64,000 bases of DNA. Source: Varibaculum timonense_A (GTDB lineage: Bacteria; Actinomycetota; Actinomycetes; Actinomycetales; Actinomycetaceae). The first letter of the stretch is position 1; each line of letters opens with the position of its first letter. The notes beneath the pieces were generated by a model that worked only from the letters and a program-made list of their open reading frames with translations, searched no databases and was not told where the DNA came from. Made by a program: the position numbers and the translations under genes. This document shows, one piece after another, positions 35,200 to 44,715 of this stretch. The stretch spans positions 1 to 64,000 of the forward strand of contig NZ_JAQEVU010000001.1 in NCBI RefSeq assembly GCF_027694345.1. The letters are read 5' to 3'.

Positions 35200-36525
35200 A
35201 TGTTTTGGTTCGACTCAATCGAGCATAATCGCTGGCTGTCTGCGCGTTTGCAAGATCTTTTGGATTACGGACGTAAATCGGAGGTAAAAACCGGATTCGC
35301 CTGCCTCGATCGTAACGGTGAAGTCGATTTGGATCAGCCTATTCAACTCTATTTAACCGCCAGAATGGTGCATGTGTTTTCTCTGGGGGTGCTGCTCGGG
35401 ATTCCTGGTTGTCGCCGCCTGGTAGAACACGGTATTCGCTGCCTTAACCAGTATTTCCGGGATGAAGAAAATGGTGGCTGGTTTGATGCGATTGACCATG
35501 AACTGGATGAACAAGGACGTGCGGTCGCCTATCCGGGTCGTGATGATAAACATTCTTACTCGAATGCTTTTTTGCTTTTGGGGGCGGCTTCGGCGACTGC
35601 CGCGGATCGGATTGGCGCAAATGAGCTAATGCAAGAAGCTATTCGCGAGAATAATCTTCACTGGTGGGATGAAGATGCTGGCATGGTTCGTGAAAGCTAT
35701 AACCGTGACTACTCGGTTTGTGAGGACTATCGGGGTATTAACTCAAATATGCATATGGCAGAGGCCTATATGCTTTTAGCGCAGGTAACTAACGACAGCC
35801 AATGGTTAGAGCGAACTATGCGGATTCTACAGCGGGTAGCTCGGGTATCTCGGGAGTATAACTGGCGACTTCCGGAACATTTTGATTCCGAATGGAACCC
35901 GCTGCTGGACTACAATCTTGACAATCCTCAGGAAACCCACCGTGCCTATGGATCCGATATCGGGCATTCTTTCATGTTTTCGCGCCTAATTTTAGAGGCC
36001 AGGGCGATGCTTAAGACTTCCGGTAAAGAAGTTCCTGACTGGATGATTGAGGCTGCAACTGGATTGTTTGAGCGTGCCCGCGAGGACGCTTGGCGCAGGG
36101 ATGGTGCCCCCGGTTTCGTGTTTACTGTGGATTGGTCGGGGAAGCCTCTTATTCGTGACCGCCAAGCTTGGGTGCAGTTTGAGGCTATAGGGGCGGCAGT
36201 TACTTTGCTTAGGGTAGCCCAGCAAGAGGGGGCAGATGTAGAGGACGGCGAGCATTATGAGCATTGCTACCGCTCCTGGATTGATTTCGCCTATGAGTAT
36301 TTCCTGGTGCGCGGGGGACGGATTGTCCACCGGCTTTCCCCGGAGAATCAGCCTTTGGATTTAGAGAATCAAAAGCTGCGTGACAGTGTTTATCACGCGG
36401 TGCAGGCGTTATTGTTACCGCGTTTGCCGTTAGCTCCGGCATTTGCGGTAGCGCTAGCTCACGGACAGTTAGATAAACCGTTGCCACCAGAATCTGCCAA
36501 GAGGAAAATCTTTGGCGGATTTTAG
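35200..36525 (+). CDS. AGE-family sugar isomerase/epimerase
   Basis: 441 residues, helical (alpha/alpha)6-barrel-like throughout. Typical family segments are LYLTARMVHVFSLG, GGWFDAID, KHSYSNAFLLLGAASA, MHMAEAYMLL and GSDIGHSFMFSRLILEA. Homologues isomerise mannose/glucose/sulfoquinovose (YihS type) or epimerise N-acylglucosamine or cellobiose; the exact sugar is unsure. AAAGGAG precedes the ATG. Confidence 0.82.
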   Translation: MFWFDSIEHNRWLSARLQDLLDYGRKSEVKTGFACLDRNGEVDLDQPIQLYLTARMVHVFSLGVLLGIPGCRRLVEHGIRCLNQYFRDEENGGWFDAIDHELDEQGRAVAYPGRDDKHSYSNAFLLLGAASATAADRIGANELMQEAIRENNLHWWDEDAGMVRESYNRDYSVCEDYRGINSNMHMAEAYMLLAQVTNDSQWLERTMRILQRVARVSREYNWRLPEHFDSEWNPLLDYNLDNPQETHRAYGSDIGHSFMFSRLILEARAMLKTSGKEVPDWMIEAATGLFERAREDAWRRDGAPGFVFTVDWSGKPLIRDRQAWVQFEAIGAAVTLLRVAQQEGADVEDGEHYEHCYRSWIDFAYEYFLVRGGRIVHRLSPENQPLDLENQKLRDSVYHAVQALLLPRLPLAPAFAVALAHGQLDKPLPPESAKRKIFGGF

Positions 36526-36580
36526 GGCGCGCGGGTATCCCCTGTAACATAGGGGATACCTAGTGTTCTAGGCACGGATA

Positions 36581-36667
36581 GGAGAGTTGTCCGAGTGGCC
36601 GAAGGAGACGGTCTTGAAAACCGTTATACCCGCAAGGGTATCAAGGGTTCGAATCCCTTACTCTCCG
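36581..36667 (+). tRNA. tRNA-Ser (anticodon TGA)
   Basis: 87 nt with acceptor arms GGAGAGT/ACTCTCC, anticodon stem ACGGT/ACCGT with loop CTTGAAA, a long variable arm (TACCCGCAAGGGTA) and T-arm AGGGTTCGAATCCCT. The class II variable loop and anticodon TGA identify serine. CCA is not encoded. Confidence 0.96.
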
Positions 36668-36696
36668 CAGATTGGCAGATATCTATATTGTTCCGG

Positions 36697-37740
36697 TTAT
36701 CTGCCACCAGTAAACATCTTTGAGAATTTAGCTGGAAATATCCGGTCAAACAGTAGCTTTAAGGTCCAGCTTGCCAATACTATAGAAACAATCTCCAATA
36801 GTTTTAGGGCAAGAATTTCTAAATCGTTAAAGGGAACGAAGTTGCTAAATAGTGGAAGTATCAACAGCTCAAATTCTGGAATTAATATCGGATTGTGCAG
36901 GGCAAATACGTAAAAAGCGCAATCAAAAAATTTGGGCATATCTTTCGTAAGCCAAGTGGATTTTAATAGTAACCACATCCCAATTAATTGTAGCAATCCA
37001 AAATTTACATCTGAGAGCATTCCGGGGGAATAGTGCCACAGCACTGTTACGGTTACAGTAAGGAAAATACCAAATAGTACCCAGAAGTTATTGTTAGTTT
37101 TTGGTTTAACAATTAGATTTGGTCGAACTATTCCGATATATGCCCCTAAAATATAGCTCGGAAGATAGCTAATCATATTGCCATACCACCACCAGCGTTT
37201 AAATGCTAAAGGTTCTGGGAAGTAGCCTAAATGGCGAGCAATTAAATAGGTGAAGATAGCGATTGTCAGTACGGTTAGTGCTGATTTGTGCTTAATCCGC
37301 ACTATTAGGGGAGCGGGCAACATCAGGATTAAAAGGGCAAGGCAATACCAAAGTGGTCCCGCAACTGGTGAACAGAAAAATGAATCTATCGGGTTGAGAT
37401 GGAGTCTAGCTTCTGAGGGACGGGTCAGCGTCATTAAAATAAGAACTGTAACTTGCCATAATAAAAATGGCAGCAGCAGTGATTTAACTCGGGATTTCAT
37501 TTTCCGCCCTATTGAGGGGGGGCTGGCATTGAAATAGAGTAAAAAACCGGAAGTAAAAAAGAAAAAATTCATTGAGGTAAAACCTAGCTGATTTGCTAAG
37601 ATTACATAGGTTTTTGCTAGGATACCGATTTTAGTTTCCGGACTGGTGAATGCCGCCAAAGATTTTGAATGATAAATTACTATTCCCAAGGTAAATAGCC
37701 ATCTATATAGGTTAATCTTCCGGGAAACGGTTATATCCAT
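36697..37740 (-). CDS. Acyltransferase-3 family membrane protein
   Basis: 347 residues, nearly all membrane helices (about ten). The start MDITVSRKINLYRWLFTLGIVIYHSKSL with the catalytic-type His, and TSMNFFFFTSGFLLYF match the acyltransferase-3 (OafA/YrhL) family, which acylates cell-surface glycans. The gene looks more AT-rich than its neighbours (Lys/Asn/Ile codons ending in A/T), which could mean acquisition by transfer. It converges on tRNA-Ser 29 bp away, a usual insertion neighbourhood. Confidence 0.8.
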   Translation of the reverse strand: MDITVSRKINLYRWLFTLGIVIYHSKSLAAFTSPETKIGILAKTYVILANQLGFTSMNFFFFTSGFLLYFNASPPSIGRKMKSRVKSLLLPFLLWQVTVLILMTLTRPSEARLHLNPIDSFFCSPVAGPLWYCLALLILMLPAPLIVRIKHKSALTVLTIAIFTYLIARHLGYFPEPLAFKRWWWYGNMISYLPSYILGAYIGIVRPNLIVKPKTNNNFWVLFGIFLTVTVTVLWHYSPGMLSDVNFGLLQLIGMWLLLKSTWLTKDMPKFFDCAFYVFALHNPILIPEFELLILPLFSNFVPFNDLEILALKLLEIVSIVLASWTLKLLFDRIFPAKFSKMFTGGR

Positions 37741-37903
37741 CTTACTCCCTTAGGGACAGTTATTTCAGACCTGGTATTTCGTAAGTAACGAATAAGCAGC
37801 AGAAATAATACTACATTATTCCCGAAAGAAATGGGTGAGCGTACCTATAAAACTTGGTGAGGTAAAGAAAAGAGTTCGATTATCTTAAAAACTCTCTGCC
37901 GGC

Positions 37904-37934
37904 GTCCGCATCAGAGGAAACTTCTGGTGCGGAC
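37904..37934 (-). terminator. Hairpin after galK
   Basis: GTCCGCATCAGA pairs with TCTGGTGCGGAC (one mismatch) over a short loop just past the galK stop. On the minus strand the T-run starts only about 12 bases after the stem, so it is an imperfect terminator candidate. Confidence 0.5.
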
Positions 37935-37941
37935 AAAAGTT

Positions 37942-39249
37942 CTATTCCACTTTTGCAGCGGCTTCACCAGGTGAAACGGACAGGAATCGCGGCTGGTTAA
38001 AGCCAGAATCCTTAAATGCCTGTACTACCGCTTTGGCAGTGGCGTCCACCTGGTCAGCGCCAACCAAGGTAATCGCGCACCCTCCGAAGCCTCCTCCAGT
38101 CATTCTCGCCCCGTAAGCGCCCATATTGCGAGCAGTCTGTACTGCTAAATCTAATTCTTCACAAGAAACCTCGTAGTCACGACGTAAGGACTCGTGAGAA
38201 GCATCAAGTAGGTCGCGCCACTTCGCTATATCTGCTCCAGTTTCTAACAGCTCGCACAGACGCTGGCAGCGGGCAATCTCGGTGAGGACGTGACAAACTC
38301 GAGGGCGCAAGCTAGCATCAGAGAGCTTATCTAGCTGTTCCCTAACCCAGAGGGGAGGATAATCTGGTGCATCCAGATTGGTTAGATTGTCACGCTCCGA
38401 AATAGTGGTTGGCACCAGTTCTCCTAGTTCCTTTACCCCCAGAAATTCAGCGGCTTTCTCACACGCTGCCCTGCGCAGACCATACTGACCATCTGCAAGA
38501 TTATGTGAGGTACGGGTATCAATTACCAGTAGCGATAATCCTCGAGCCGGTAAATCAAAGGGGTGTAGACGGGTGTTCCAGCTGGCACAGTCCAGCTCTA
38601 GTACCTGATCTTTTTCGCAGAGCATTGATGCCGATTGATCCAAACCTCCAGTGGGTGCGCCCACATAGCGATTTTCTGCTAGTTTGCCTGCCTCTACCAG
38701 CAGTTTTCGTCCTTCTGGACTTTCAGAAAGCCCTAGTGAAGCCAGCTCATCAATACCCACTGCAATTGCACACTCTAAAGCTGCCGAAGATGACAGTCCG
38801 GCACTTAAAGGAACGCTAGAAGCTACCGCTACTTCCAGTCCTGGGATTTTTTGTGCCAGTTGCTCAGCTTTTTGGGGTAGGCTGCGTGTTTTAAGCACCT
38901 CAGCTAACCCGAGAATCACCCCTCCGATAAAGGCTCCCGGACCGCTGCTGGGATAGTTTTCTGCTAAATCAGATAGCTTTAGACACTTTAGCTCGGGGAA
39001 ATCTTCGGAAATGATTTTTACCTGATCGTCCTCGCGCGGTCTAAGCGCTACATATACGGCGTGGGGGAGAGCTAGGGGCAGCGCTTTCCCGCCGTTATAG
39101 TCAGTATGTTCCCCAATCACATTCACCCGACCAGGAGCTCGCCACACCCCTACCGGGGAGGTCGCGAAAGTCTCTTCAAAAAGAGCCTTAGCTTTGTGTG
39201 CGCCCTCTTGCGGGTCGTAAGCCTCTACGAAATCGGGTTTTATTTCCAT
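37942..39249 (-). CDS. galK: Galactokinase
   Basis: 435 residues from ATG 39249 (AGAGGGGG site). Motifs: RAPGRVNVIGEHTDYNGG (galactokinase signature, about 42-59), the ATP-binding SSVPLSAGLSSSAALE and the C-terminal MTGGGFGGCAI. Phosphorylates galactose as the first Leloir step. No galT or galE is adjacent, so the rest of the pathway must lie elsewhere. Confidence 0.95.
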   Translation of the reverse strand: MEIKPDFVEAYDPQEGAHKAKALFEETFATSPVGVWRAPGRVNVIGEHTDYNGGKALPLALPHAVYVALRPREDDQVKIISEDFPELKCLKLSDLAENYPSSGPGAFIGGVILGLAEVLKTRSLPQKAEQLAQKIPGLEVAVASSVPLSAGLSSSAALECAIAVGIDELASLGLSESPEGRKLLVEAGKLAENRYVGAPTGGLDQSASMLCEKDQVLELDCASWNTRLHPFDLPARGLSLLVIDTRTSHNLADGQYGLRRAACEKAAEFLGVKELGELVPTTISERDNLTNLDAPDYPPLWVREQLDKLSDASLRPRVCHVLTEIARCQRLCELLETGADIAKWRDLLDASHESLRRDYEVSCEELDLAVQTARNMGAYGARMTGGGFGGCAITLVGADQVDATAKAVVQAFKDSGFNQPRFLSVSPGEAAAKVE

Positions 39250-39379
39250 GATTCCCCCTCTTAATAGCAATAGTCTATTTCAGTCTAACTAGACTATTTG
39301 GACTAAGGGCGCACTTGAGCTTTTTAGCTAGAGGAACTTTAGAATTTACAAACCGATTAGCGTAAAAACTGCGGGTTCC

Positions 39380-40309
39380 CTAAAAAAGTAACCTAGATAG
39401 GCGTTGCCGTGCCATTTTTACCGCGTCGGGGTTACGGGAAAGCCGGAATAGTTCCAGTAAGCGTTGGCGATAGGAGTCCTGTTGTTCATCAGCTGAATCT
39501 GCGATTAAAGATAGCAGTAAATCGAAAGCCTGAGGCTCATTTCCAGCTTCAAAGAAACGATCGGCCAACACTAAGGGATTGGAATCGTCCTGCCCTTTTT
39601 GGGAATTTAACCGCTGCGCCATAGAAACTTTATCCACTAATGCCTGATAGCGCGAGGCCTGTTCGGGGGAATTGCGAAGCAGTTTTTGCGCCTGTGCTAG
39701 GGCGTCATCGTATTTTCCGTCCTCTAATAGTGCATCTACGGCTTTTTCTTCTTCTGTGCGCGGATCTTGCTGTTCGAGGTCGTTATCTCCTGCCATTTTT
39801 GCGTGCAGTCCCGTTTGGGCAGCAATTTGGAGAACCTGGTCAATAAGCGGTTTTATTTGAGATTTTGGTTGTGCGCCAGTGAATAGGGGTGCAGGGCGGG
39901 CACCAATCAAAGCCATCACCATTGGGATAGACTGTGCTTGGAAAGCCTGTGCTATTTGTGGGGCTTCATCCACATTTATTTTCACTAATTGGAAACGCCC
40001 TTGATACTCGCGGGCGAGTTCTTCAAGGATTGGACCTAGCTGTTTACAGGGGCTACACCATGGTGCCCATAAATCCAGAATTACCGGTACTTTGAGGGAA
40101 GTTTCGGCGACTTCTTCAAAAGTGTCGTCACCGGCATCCCGGATAAACGGTCCGGGAATAAGCTCTCCTGCGTCTTGGGGATTGCCGCTCGAACTGTTCA
40201 TATAGGTGGAATCTGGGGTAAGACCAGTAGTAGGAGCGGAGTGCGCAGGCTTTGACGAGTTATTAGCAGCGAACTGAGATAAATCTACCGCTCCATGGGT
40301 TTGCGCCAT
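39380..40309 (-). CDS. Tetratricopeptide thioredoxin (CnoX/YbbN-like)
   Basis: 309 residues. A disordered N-terminus (1-60) precedes a thioredoxin domain (about 65-170) with active-site WCSPC. The C-terminal half (about 195-300) is TPR-like helices (AVDALLEDGKYDDALAQAQKLL). Such chaperedoxins cooperate with GroEL and protect against oxidative misfolding. It is last of a three-gene operon (13 bp after the lipoprotein gene). Confidence 0.85.
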   Translation of the reverse strand: MAQTHGAVDLSQFAANNSSKPAHSAPTTGLTPDSTYMNSSSGNPQDAGELIPGPFIRDAGDDTFEEVAETSLKVPVILDLWAPWCSPCKQLGPILEELAREYQGRFQLVKINVDEAPQIAQAFQAQSIPMVMALIGARPAPLFTGAQPKSQIKPLIDQVLQIAAQTGLHAKMAGDNDLEQQDPRTEEEKAVDALLEDGKYDDALAQAQKLLRNSPEQASRYQALVDKVSMAQRLNSQKGQDDSNPLVLADRFFEAGNEPQAFDLLLSLIADSADEQQDSYRQRLLELFRLSRNPDAVKMARQRLSRLLF

Positions 40310-40321
40310 TTTGAACCTTCC

Positions 40322-41329
40322 TTACTTAGATGCTGACGTCAAAACCTCAGACGCCGCAATCACCCGTACTTTTGCATCCTTAGTGTTCTTGGGGGGGATC
40401 TGTATCATTAGGCAGATAACCCGACTCCAAGTTGCCTTTTCTGTGACTTTGCCATTATCTAGCAGATTAACCACATCTCCGCTAAGGGTGATGGGCTTAT
40501 CTTGTTTTACATCGGTCAGCTTAACTTCCTGAGTGTAGGTAGTTGCCACTAGCGCGCCATTTTTCGCGGGGAGATTAATCGCTAAAGTGTTGTTTTTAAA
40601 GTCGCTGGGAGTGATGGTGGAAGCAACTTTACCGGCATTACCTACCCCATCGGTTAGCGCCTTTAGCTCTTGGCGTTTTCCCTCCATGAGGGGGTCTACA
40701 AAAATCTTATCGGCATTTTTCGCTTTCTGGTCGAACACGGTCTGTGCCCAAGCGGTTACGGCTGCTTCTGGGGAGAGTAACAAGTTGGAGTCATTTTTGA
40801 AATCTAAGGTTTTTGAACCTCGGGCAACCACATCAGTTTCAGGTAGCGCCGCTTTCGGTAGTAGTTGCATCCATTGCCACAGTTGGTAGGGGTTCGTTGC
40901 CTTACTTTGTCTGATTACTTGCACATATTTTGCACCGTTTTTATCTGCGCCAGTTACATTTATCAGGGAACGTGGCCAGCTGTTTGAAGAGGTAACGGTG
41001 GCTAGCTCTGAGGTGGTGGGCAGAGTGGTGGGGGTTACTTGGCTGTTCTTTTGATGCATTTTATATTGGGCACTGCGCATTGCTAGTGCCGGTCCGCCTA
41101 CTCGCGGAGCGAGTTTTCCGGCATCAAATTTTGAGTCACCTGCCGCTAGAGCAGCATTTACCGCTTTGAGGATGGGGGTTACCTGTTCGATTTGTAGCGC
41201 CGGATAGCTCTCGGTTTGGGTGGCTTTGGGTACTTCTTTACGTTGGGCAGTAGAGGTGCAGCCTGCGAGGCTCGCAATCGTCAGGCAGCTGGCTGTGGTT
41301 AGGGATAACAGTGTTCGCGTGCTTCTCAT
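40322..41329 (-). CDS. Putative lipoprotein, function unknown
   Basis: 335 residues. A lipoprotein signal peptide ends LAGC (about residue 24). The mature domain has no recognised family; it is beta-rich with a repeated 'VTPTT' like segment. The ATG overlaps the stop of the membrane-protein gene upstream as TAATG, so it is translationally coupled. Lies with the membrane protein and the CnoX-like gene in one operon, suggesting an envelope-associated function. Confidence 0.72.
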   Translation of the reverse strand: MRSTRTLLSLTTASCLTIASLAGCTSTAQRKEVPKATQTESYPALQIEQVTPILKAVNAALAAGDSKFDAGKLAPRVGGPALAMRSAQYKMHQKNSQVTPTTLPTTSELATVTSSNSWPRSLINVTGADKNGAKYVQVIRQSKATNPYQLWQWMQLLPKAALPETDVVARGSKTLDFKNDSNLLLSPEAAVTAWAQTVFDQKAKNADKIFVDPLMEGKRQELKALTDGVGNAGKVASTITPSDFKNNTLAINLPAKNGALVATTYTQEVKLTDVKQDKPITLSGDVVNLLDNGKVTEKATWSRVICLMIQIPPKNTKDAKVRVIAASEVLTSASK

Positions 41330-42984
41330 TAGTTGCTACCTCCTTGGCTTTGCTCGAATGTTGATTCGCCCTCGAAATCGTCAATATCAGGGCCTTCGCC
41401 TAGCCCGTCTAAATCAAAGTTATCGTCTTCAAACCATTCACCCGTGTTTATCGGGGAGGAAGTAGCTTCGTAAGGCTGGGCTGGCTCGATTGATTGCGCG
41501 GGTTCGTAAGGTTGCGCCGGTTCATAGGATTGAGCGGGGTTATAGGAAGCGTCTGGTTGGAAGGATTGTTCCGGTTGGTAGGACTGTGCTGGGTTATAGG
41601 ACGCTTCGGGCTGGTATGACTGCTCGGGCTGGTGTGACTGTTCTGGTTGATAGGAGTGTGCTGGGTTAAAGGAGGCTTCCGGCTGGTAGGACTGCGCTGC
41701 TTGTTCAACCGGGTAGGGCTGGGCTGGCTCGATTGATTGCGCGGGTTCGTAAGGTTGCGCGGGTTCGTAAGGTTGCGCCGGTTCATAGGATTGAGCGGGG
41801 TTATAGGAAACGTCTGGTTGGAACGATTGTTCTGGCTGGTATGACTGTGCTGGGTTAAAGGACGCTTCGGGCTGGTAGGACTGCTCTGGTTGATATGACT
41901 GTGCCGAGTTATCAGAAATCACTGGTTGCGCTCCCTGCATAGGCGCAAAAGATTCCGCTGGCAGTTGGCTAGCTGACGCGGAACTCAGTTCATCTGCGCC
42001 AACTTGGTTTACAGGCTGCGTTTCGGTAGCCATCGGCTCTGACGAGGACGAATCGTCAGCAACCGTAACCGGGGTAGCTATTTCGGGTACGGAAATTTCG
42101 GGTTCTGCGGAAGTGTCCGCCAGGGGGTTAATCGGGTTTCCGTCCTCATCGGTACGCACCACCGGAACCAAGCCCGTCGGGAACTTGACTCCCTCAACCT
42201 CGATTGTTTCCTCCCCGCGTTCACGTGCTTTCCGTAACTCACTACGGGAGGGAGGATGAGCGACTGTTTGCAAAGACGGCATTTGTACAGTTTGTTCCGT
42301 TTGACTGTCCGGAGCCTGTTCAGCCCGCAATTTACGTTGCTCGCGCACCTGCTCTTCCTCTTTAGCAGCCGCTTTCGCGAAACGGAAAATAACCACGGCA
42401 ACTATCGCGCCGACAAGTATCAACAGCACTCCCGCAACTAGCAGTGGCCAGAACCAAGGGGTGGAGACTGCCTGAGTCCATTGCATCGTCAGTTGCACAT
42501 TACCTTCCTCTGACCACGCAATTACTGACCACGCGCCCTCGGAACGATTCCAAGTTTCGCTAATCTGACCGCCGTCTGCCTCTTTGTATTTCAGCCACAT
42601 ATCCCTACCAGCGGCTTCTCCGGGCTGGCGCGAATCTGCTTTTCCGCGGTGAGGCTCGGTTAAAAGAGTGGTTTTATCTTTTTGCCCGGTCACTTCCACA
42701 TAATTCAAATCAGCTGCCCAGGCGCTAACATCGGCAGAACGCCCAATTGCGAGCGCCACTTTTCCCTGACCGGATACCGTAATTTTAGTGGCAGAATTGT
42801 ACAGTTCAAACATTCCCGGCCTGGTAATAGCTAGGTTTTGCTTTTGGGAACTGGAGGGTAAAGAAGCCGATACCTGTGGGGAGGGTTTCCAAACAGTGGC
42901 AGTGCCCACCCCGCAAAGCGCAACTATTGAACCTACGATTACCAGTAGCAGTGGAAGCCAATATCTACGTAAGAAAGTGTTCAC
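41329..42984 (-). CDS. Two-TM envelope protein with Pro/Gln-rich repeat tail
   Basis: 551 residues from GTG 42984 (GGGGGAAAC site). TM1 about 6-28, an extracytoplasmic domain to about 175, TM2 about 180-205. A long, cytoplasmic acidic part then ends in 5-7-residue repeats (SYQPEQS, SYNPAQ, PYEPAQ; about 365-510) before a DDF-rich end. The repeats resemble phase-separating or adaptor tails. Divergent from the coiled-coil gene at 43218, and operon leader for the lipoprotein and CnoX-like genes. Confidence 0.65.
   Translation of the reverse strand: MNTFLRRYWLPLLLVIVGSIVALCGVGTATVWKPSPQVSASLPSSSQKQNLAITRPGMFELYNSATKITVSGQGKVALAIGRSADVSAWAADLNYVEVTGQKDKTTLLTEPHRGKADSRQPGEAAGRDMWLKYKEADGGQISETWNRSEGAWSVIAWSEEGNVQLTMQWTQAVSTPWFWPLLVAGVLLILVGAIVAVVIFRFAKAAAKEEEQVREQRKLRAEQAPDSQTEQTVQMPSLQTVAHPPSRSELRKARERGEETIEVEGVKFPTGLVPVVRTDEDGNPINPLADTSAEPEISVPEIATPVTVADDSSSSEPMATETQPVNQVGADELSSASASQLPAESFAPMQGAQPVISDNSAQSYQPEQSYQPEASFNPAQSYQPEQSFQPDVSYNPAQSYEPAQPYEPAQPYEPAQSIEPAQPYPVEQAAQSYQPEASFNPAHSYQPEQSHQPEQSYQPEASYNPAQSYQPEQSFQPDASYNPAQSYEPAQPYEPAQSIEPAQPYEATSSPINTGEWFEDDNFDLDGLGEGPDIDDFEGESTFEQSQGGSN
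41460..41905. repeat. Coding tandem repeats of Pro/Gln-rich peptide units
   Basis: Short units (15-42 bp) in the membrane-protein gene encode variants of SYQPEQS, SYNPAQS and PYEPAQP. Several adjacent units are near identical (for example the PYEPAQ cluster at about 41490-41530 and 41730-41785), showing recent duplication. Unit number may vary between strains. Confidence 0.7.
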
Positions 42985-43217
42985 CAGTTTCCCCCAACCG
43001 TCAATTACCAACTATTTATAACTGTACTTTCTTTATGCCCATGATGCTTACAGCTCGTCCAGGGTGTGACTAGGGTCAATTTTAGATTACTGTTTGGTTT
43101 GAAGCCTTAATAAGTGAAAGACTAGGCAATGATACGGGGTTTCGCGCTATTGAAACAATGGACTAAAATGTTCCAGGTAGTGCCCAATCTCAGCAGCTAA
43201 TCTTCAGGGAGGACCAG

Positions 43218-44600
43218 GTGGAAGAACAAACCGATTTCCCGATCGTAATGCGCGGTTATGATCGCGTTCAGGTCGATTTACAGATTCAGACTTTGAACAA
43301 CCAGATTAGCGAGTTGCAACAGCGACTCGATACGGTTGATCAGCGCAATGTAGATTTAGGTGAACAGCTCGCAGAAGCACAAAAGCAGCTGCGTTCTTCT
43401 GATCGCAGCTCCTATACGGGGATTGGTGCTCGGATAGAACAGCTCCTGCGCAGCGCGGAAGAACAGTCTACTGCCGTCATTAACAAGGCTAACGCCGAGG
43501 CGGAGCAGCTGATGGAAAAGACTCGCAAGAACGCTCAGGATATGTCAGAGCGAGCAGAGGCGGAAGCGGCTTCCTTAATTTCAGAGGCGCGGCGTGAGGC
43601 TGAAGAGCGCACCACCACTGCTGCCACTGAATCCGAGACGGTTCTAACTAATGCCCAGCATCGTGCGGACGAACTGGTTGCCGCAGCAGAGCGGGAAGCA
43701 TCCTCGCTGCGGGCAGAGACTAACACCCAGGTTTCTGACCTGAAAGCAACTGTTGATCGGGAAACCGAATTGCAGCGTGCTCAGGCCGAAAAAGACTATG
43801 TAGAGATGCGGGTAAAGGCAGAGCAAGAGGCTTCCCAACTGCGTAATGATGCTACTGCGGAGGCACAGGCGTTGCGCGAGTCCTCTTTGACCGAAGCCAC
43901 TAAGACTCGGGAAGAAGCTAAAGAACAGGCAGAAAAGACTTTGGCTGATGCTCGCAAACAGTCTGAAAGCATTCTGAAAGAGGCGCGGGAAAGCGCCGAT
44001 AGTATCCGTGCCGAGATTCAGCAGATGCGTCAAGAGGCAGAAACTGAGATTGCAGCAGCACGGGCAGCTGCTCGCGAGGCTGATGCTCAGGCTCATGAAC
44101 AGTCTCGTTCCGAAACCTCCGCGATGGTGGCTGCCGCTAAAGCTCAGGTGGCAGACGCCGAGAAGCACTTGGGTGAAACCTTGCAGCGGGCAGAGCGCTT
44201 GCTGACCGATACTGATGCGGTCGTACGTCGCCGCCAGGAAGATGCGCGTCGCGCGGCAGAGGCCACGATTGCGGCTGCCGAGGGCGAAGCCGAGCAGGTG
44301 CGTGAAGCTGCTCGTATCGAAGCTCAGGCAGAGCGCGCTGCCGCGCAACGCACGGTGGAGCGCTTGGAGCGTCAGCGCGAATCCATCGCCGCTTACCTGG
44401 AAGAAATGCGGGGCTTGCTCGGCTCTGAGACCGCTACCGGTTTAGAGGGGCTGACTCCCATGCAGCAGCTTCCGGCGGTGCTAGCACAACCGGAATCGCA
44501 GAGCGAGGGCGAACAGCCGGCTCCGGTGGAACCTGCGGTATCTCCGGTCACTCCTGATGAAGAATCGGCAGCTACCGATTTGTTCACCAGCGAGAATTAA
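43218..44600 (+). CDS. DivIVA-like coiled-coil protein
   Basis: 460 residues from GTG 43218 (AGGGAGG site). The first 30 residues (FPIVMRGYDRVQVDLQIQTL) match the DivIVA membrane/lipid-binding N-terminus. Residues about 40-390 form an almost uninterrupted Ala/Glu/Arg-rich coiled coil with several heptad-rich blocks. A low-complexity end follows. Probably a polar scaffold for growth or division, in the spirit of Scy/FilP-type actinobacterial cytoskeletal proteins. A perfect hairpin follows the gene. Confidence 0.75.
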   Translation: MEEQTDFPIVMRGYDRVQVDLQIQTLNNQISELQQRLDTVDQRNVDLGEQLAEAQKQLRSSDRSSYTGIGARIEQLLRSAEEQSTAVINKANAEAEQLMEKTRKNAQDMSERAEAEAASLISEARREAEERTTTAATESETVLTNAQHRADELVAAAEREASSLRAETNTQVSDLKATVDRETELQRAQAEKDYVEMRVKAEQEASQLRNDATAEAQALRESSLTEATKTREEAKEQAEKTLADARKQSESILKEARESADSIRAEIQQMRQEAETEIAAARAAAREADAQAHEQSRSETSAMVAAAKAQVADAEKHLGETLQRAERLLTDTDAVVRRRQEDARRAAEATIAAAEGEAEQVREAARIEAQAERAAAQRTVERLERQRESIAAYLEEMRGLLGSETATGLEGLTPMQQLPAVLAQPESQSEGEQPAPVEPAVSPVTPDEESAATDLFTSEN

Positions 44601-44626
44601 TCAACATTTTACTTAGCTGAACTTTT

Positions 44627-44660
44627 AGGGTGTGCCTTTGAAAAATCAAAGGCACACCCT
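44627..44660. terminator. 15-bp perfect hairpin after the DivIVA-like gene
   Basis: AGGGTGTGCCTTTGA pairs exactly with TCAAAGGCACACCCT around AAAA. There is no U-tract on either side, so this may be a Rho-independent terminator of the actinobacterial tail-less kind or an RNA stabiliser. Confidence 0.65.
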
Positions 44661-44715
44661 AACTGCGTGTATACCTTTCCCGCCAGCGTGCTTAGATTGA
44701 ATAGTAGGATGGACA

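Noticed and set aside
36587..36913. Plus-strand frame starting within tRNA-Ser
   Set aside because: The start is inside the tRNA and the rest is antisense to the acyltransferase gene.
41460..41905. Possible CRISPR or minisatellite array
   Set aside because: The repeats stay in frame, encode Pro/Gln-rich peptides within a longer gene, and have no unique spacers.
43644..44348. 234-codon open frame antisense to the coiled-coil gene
   Set aside because: It exists because the sense strand is Ala/Glu/Arg-rich and lacks complementary stops; it has no ribosome-binding site and an improbable Ser/Cys/Leu composition.
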